A DNA stretch of 25,058 bases from Helicobacter sp. (GTDB lineage: Bacteria; Campylobacterota; Campylobacteria; Campylobacterales; Helicobacteraceae), in assembly GCF_022511165.1 (NCBI RefSeq), contig NZ_JAFLSB010000020.1, positions 1 through 25,058 on the forward strand. Direction: 5' to 3'. Positions 22,209 through 25,058 of this stretch are shown in pieces. A model generated the notes under the pieces. It was not told the DNA's origin. It worked only from the letters and a program-made list of their open reading frames with translations, and searched no databases. The translations under genes were made by a program, and so were the position numbers. Positions within the stretch are counted from its first letter, which is position 1; the number at the start of each line of letters is the position of its first letter.

Positions 22209-25058
22209 ACATTACTCGCAAGATTCACAAGAAAAGAGCTTAGAATCAAAAGCCTTTTATGAAAGTATCCTCTATTACCTAAGAGAGAGCCTCACGCATA
22301 AAAACAACAATATCACTCATATCATTCTTACCAACACGCGCGATTTTTATTGTATTGATGCGCAAGAATATAGCCAATTTGCCCATAATCAACGCATTAT
22401 AAAAGCCTTTGAAAATTGCGAAAATAAAGAGGGCAATGACTCTAGCACCAAAAGATTCTATGATGAGCTAAAAGATATTATCTCCTGCCTTGATACCACG
22501 CTTAGTTACACACATTTTGCGCTTATAGAGGATATTTTACACGATAAAGATTTGCTGCCATTATTGTATGCGATTCTAAGCCCACAGGTGCTTTTAAAAC
22601 GCAAGAGCTATATTGATGCAAACACGCTCAATACAAGCTTTTATAATGAATTTCTCTATATTCTAGGTTTAGAGGAAGTTACACAAGGAGCCAAGATTCT
22701 TATCACGCCTAGCAAAGTGCGACATACACTTTTTGATGCTCTATGCTGTGCTTTCGACTATGATAAGCAAAGCGATTTTGAATCTGCCTTTTCTTTGCTT
22801 GGCACTTGGAGTAATCGCCTCTTATTTTTAAGACTTTTAGAATCTATGCTACTTGAGTTTAAGCACATTGATAAGCCATTTTTAGATACACAAAGCATTA
22901 GTGATTTTAAGACACTGCACACCCTCTTTTTTGATGTATTAGCTCAAAGTGAGGAGATGAGAGATTTGACTTTGCCCAAGTTTTTTCAATCTATCCCTTA
23001 TCTCAACTCAAGCCTTTTTGATAAAACCGCGCTTGAGAGGGAGGGCAAAGAAATCAAATCCCTAGAGAATAAGCCCCTAGCCCTTTATAAAGATTCTATT
23101 CTTTTTAAAGACAAATACCTTTATAATACCCTCAAATTAGCGCATACTGATGCAAGTTTGCCACTTTTAGAGTATCTCTTTAGCTTCCTTAATGCCTATA
23201 ATTTCACAGCTACTGCGCAAGAAAGTCATCAAATCTATTATGACAAACTCATTAATGCCGCAGTGCTAGGGCTTGTCTTTGAAAAGCTTAATGGCTATAA
23301 AGAGGGCAGTTTTTACACGCCGAGCTTTATCACAAGCTATATGTGTAAGCAATCCCTGCAAAAAGTCGTGCTGACAAAGTTTAATGCTACTAAATCTTGG
23401 CAATGCACCACCCTAGAGGAGCTTAAGCACCAGCTTGATAAGCTCACAGATTCTAAAGTAGGCTACAAAGAAGCAAATGATATTTTTAACTCTTTGCGTA
23501 TTTGCGACCCGAGCGTGGGCAGTGGGCATTTTCTCGTCTCTGCCCTCAATGAACTCATTTTTCTTAAATTTAGCTTAGGTATTCTCTGTGATGAAAATTA
23601 TGAGCGACTAAAAGATATTACTTTACACATCAAAAATGATGAAATTATCGTGCGAGATTCTGCATCTAAGCTTTTTACTTACACCCTTCCCGCACACGAA
23701 AATATCGAATCTCATAAGATTCAAAAAGCACTTTTTTATAATAAAGCCATATTGATAGAATCTTGCCTTTTTGGCGTGGATATTAATCCCAATTCTTGCG
23801 AGATTACCAAACTCCGCCTTTGGATAGAGCTACTTAAACATAGCTTTTATAAAGATATTTCAAATAAGCGTCTAGAAACCCTCCCAAATATAGATATCAA
23901 CATCAAATGTGGCAATAGCCTTGTGTCGTATTTTGATTTACAAGAGCACGATAAAAACAAAAGCAAGCCAAAAAGAGGCACATTTGCGTGGCTAAAAAAT
24001 GACCGAAGTTTTGCTAGAAATTTTAAAGAAAAGCTCCTGCGCTATAATCACCTCGTGCAGAGCTATAAAGAAAAGCTCGGCAGCAAGCAAGAGCTTGAGC
24101 GTGAAATAAAAGAGATTGAGATATATTTTAAGAACACACTTGTGAATAATGGCTATCTTATGGAATCCTTAAAGGAACACCTTAACGCGTTTGTTTGTAG
24201 CTATGGCGATGAATGCTTTGATATGCAAACACCCTTTGGTATGGAGATGATTAAAATCATAAGAGAGGAGCGAAAAAAAGAAAATCCAGAACACCCCTTT
24301 AGATTCCAACCTAGTTTTGAAAGGCTAGAACCTAAGCCCATAGACAAAAGGGCTCAAGATTTACTCGCAAATGTCCACAAGGACTTTCTTGCTTTAGAAT
24401 CTCTGCGTAAGGGCTTACGCGAAAATGAAAGCTTTGAATGGCGTTTTGCATTCCCCGAAGTGCTAAGCTTAGAATCTTTTGAGCAAAAGCAAAGCCGCAT
24501 AAGCGCCCACAATACAAGCAAATACACCCAAAGCAAAGAAAAACTAGACATAAAAGATACTTTTGGGGATTTTGTAGGCTTTGATTTAGTCATTGGCAAT
24601 CCGCCTTATATGCAAGTGCCAAAAGGGATTTTTAATCCAAATATTTATCCTTATAGTGAGGCTAAAGACAAAGGCAAACAAAATCTTTATAAAGTCTTTA
24701 TTGAGCAAGGATTCAACTTAGCAAAGCAAAATGGCATTGTATCTTTTATCACTCAAAGTTCTATAATGTGTGATTTGTCCGCACAATACACAAGAGAATT
24801 GCTCCTTAGAGAGACTCAAATGCACTATTTTGTGGAGTTTAAGAAAAACCAAAAGCTTTTTACTAATGTAAGTCAAGGTGTTTGTATAATCGAATTTCAA
24901 AAAACAAAACCTAGTATCAATCAAAGCTTTAATATCGCTATCAATGTAGAATCTACAATGGATAATATAGACTTTGAAGCTATTAGCCAAGAACAAATTT
25001 TAGATTTCTTTCCACTCTATGAAATTCCGCTTATCAAAAAAGGCGAAATGCCTATCTT
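22177..25058 (+). CDS. Methyltransferase body of the Type IIG restriction-modification enzyme, runs past window end
   Basis: From the G-tract to base 25058 the frame is open for ~950 codons. In fusion numbering (10 G) it holds GSFYTPSFIT (474-483, motif X region), SAM motif DPSVGSGHFL (541-550), FGVDINPNSCEITKLRLWIEL (acidic SAM contact and following helix), and catalytic NPPY (905-908) of gamma-class N6-adenine methyltransferases. The order nuclease, helical connector, motif X, I, IV fits Eco57I/BcgI-like Type IIG enzymes; the target-recognition domain begins near the window end and continues outside. I start it at ATG 22177 because, with 11 G, that ATG and the one at 22189 are in frame; neither has a good ribosome-binding site, so expression in this state is uncertain. 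Recognition sequence is unknown. Confidence 0.88.
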   Translation, partial: MNLLMGGGVNRHYSQDSQEKSLESKAFYESILYYLRESLTHKNNNITHIILTNTRDFYCIDAQEYSQFAHNQRIIKAFENCENKEGNDSSTKRFYDELKDIISCLDTTLSYTHFALIEDILHDKDLLPLLYAILSPQVLLKRKSYIDANTLNTSFYNEFLYILGLEEVTQGAKILITPSKVRHTLFDALCCAFDYDKQSDFESAFSLLGTWSNRLLFLRLLESMLLEFKHIDKPFLDTQSISDFKTLHTLFFDVLAQSEEMRDLTLPKFFQSIPYLNSSLFDKTALEREGKEIKSLENKPLALYKDSILFKDKYLYNTLKLAHTDASLPLLEYLFSFLNAYNFTATAQESHQIYYDKLINAAVLGLVFEKLNGYKEGSFYTPSFITSYMCKQSLQKVVLTKFNATKSWQCTTLEELKHQLDKLTDSKVGYKEANDIFNSLRICDPSVGSGHFLVSALNELIFLKFSLGILCDENYERLKDITLHIKNDEIIVRDSASKLFTYTLPAHENIESHKIQKALFYNKAILIESCLFGVDINPNSCEITKLRLWIELLKHSFYKDISNKRLETLPNIDINIKCGNSLVSYFDLQEHDKNKSKPKRGTFAWLKNDRSFARNFKEKLLRYNHLVQSYKEKLGSKQELEREIKEIEIYFKNTLVNNGYLMESLKEHLNAFVCSYGDECFDMQTPFGMEMIKIIREERKKENPEHPFRFQPSFERLEPKPIDKRAQDLLANVHKDFLALESLRKGLRENESFEWRFAFPEVLSLESFEQKQSRISAHNTSKYTQSKEKLDIKDTFGDFVGFDLVIGNPPYMQVPKGIFNPNIYPYSEAKDKGKQNLYKVFIEQGFNLAKQNGIVSFITQSSIMCDLSAQYTRELLLRETQMHYFVEFKKNQKLFTNVSQGVCIIEFQKTKPSINQSFNIAINVESTMDNIDFEAISQEQILDFFPLYEIPLIKKGEMPI
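22191..22201 (+). repeat. G11 tract, translational phase-variation switch
   Basis: Eleven consecutive G lie inside the coding sequence. Frame outcomes read from the bases: 10 (or 13) G gives the full fusion; 11 G stops the fusion at 22206-22208 but opens a frame from ATG 22177/22189 into the methyltransferase; 12 G stops both. Long G tracts are the classic slip sites of Helicobacter and Campylobacter. Confidence 0.93.

Noticed and set aside
24332..24996. Minus-strand ORFs inside the restriction-modification gene
   Set aside because: The plus frame carries NPPY and continuous methyltransferase sequence; the antisense ORFs have no recognisable features.

Overview
The window reads as the chromosome of a Campylobacterota bacterium, most likely a Helicobacter of the enterohepatic type. 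It is AT-rich and has FtsZ, FtsA, ribosomal protein S21, HU, FliD and RodA proteins of Helicobacter character. From memory, two blocks follow H. pylori gene order: ppiD-like/ftsA/ftsZ (HP0977-HP0979), and rodA near rluD-like/FN3 lipoprotein/trmB/ftsE/ftsX/envC-like/flaG/fliD/fliS/small protein (HP0743-HP0754). No species is assigned.

Layout. Positions 1-2523 (minus strand) hold an envelope operon: ABC ATPase, a possible 34-residue linker ORF, ABC permease, and a phosphoethanolamine-transferase-type enzyme cut by the window edge. Positions 2616-3034 hold rpsU (minus) and a divergent tRNA-Arg(GCG). Positions 3166-7243 (minus) are the division operon ppiD-like/ftsA/ftsZ. A CAU-anticodon tRNA and rodA follow on the minus strand (7466-8741). 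From 8779 to 18102 ten plus-strand genes lie almost head to tail: pseudouridine synthase, four-FN3 lipoprotein, TrmB, FtsE, FtsX, a degenerate LytM protein, FlaG, FliD, FliS and a small helical protein. The HU gene (18256-18543) has its own strong promoter and ends at a hairpin shared with convergent gpsA. gpsA is preceded by a secreted, probable outer-membrane protein gene. gatB is divergent from that gene and is followed after 7 bases by a large Type IIG restriction-modification gene.

How the genes fit together. FtsA/FtsZ build the division ring, RodA polymerises wall glycan for elongation, and FtsEX with the LytM protein would transmit ATP hydrolysis to a septal amidase. FlaG, FliD and FliS act at the flagellar filament and cap. 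The ABC pair and the transferase probably act on the envelope.

The strongest novelty candidate is the restriction-modification gene. A run of 11 G at 22191-22201 lies ten residues after the nuclease active site and breaks the reading frame. One G fewer restores a fusion of more than 1,050 residues. In the 11-G form shown here, two ATG codons just upstream of the tract (22177 and 22189) are in frame with the methyltransferase half, and with 10 G they are not. The tract could therefore select between nuclease-methyltransferase fusion, methyltransferase alone and neither. A second clear oddity is the tRNA-Arg, in which the nearly universal G19-C56 tertiary pair is replaced by A19-U56. No CRISPR array, insertion sequence or phage was seen. 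No stretch over 300 bases is empty: the longest gap between proteins, 7244-7592, holds a tRNA, promoters and a weak hairpin.
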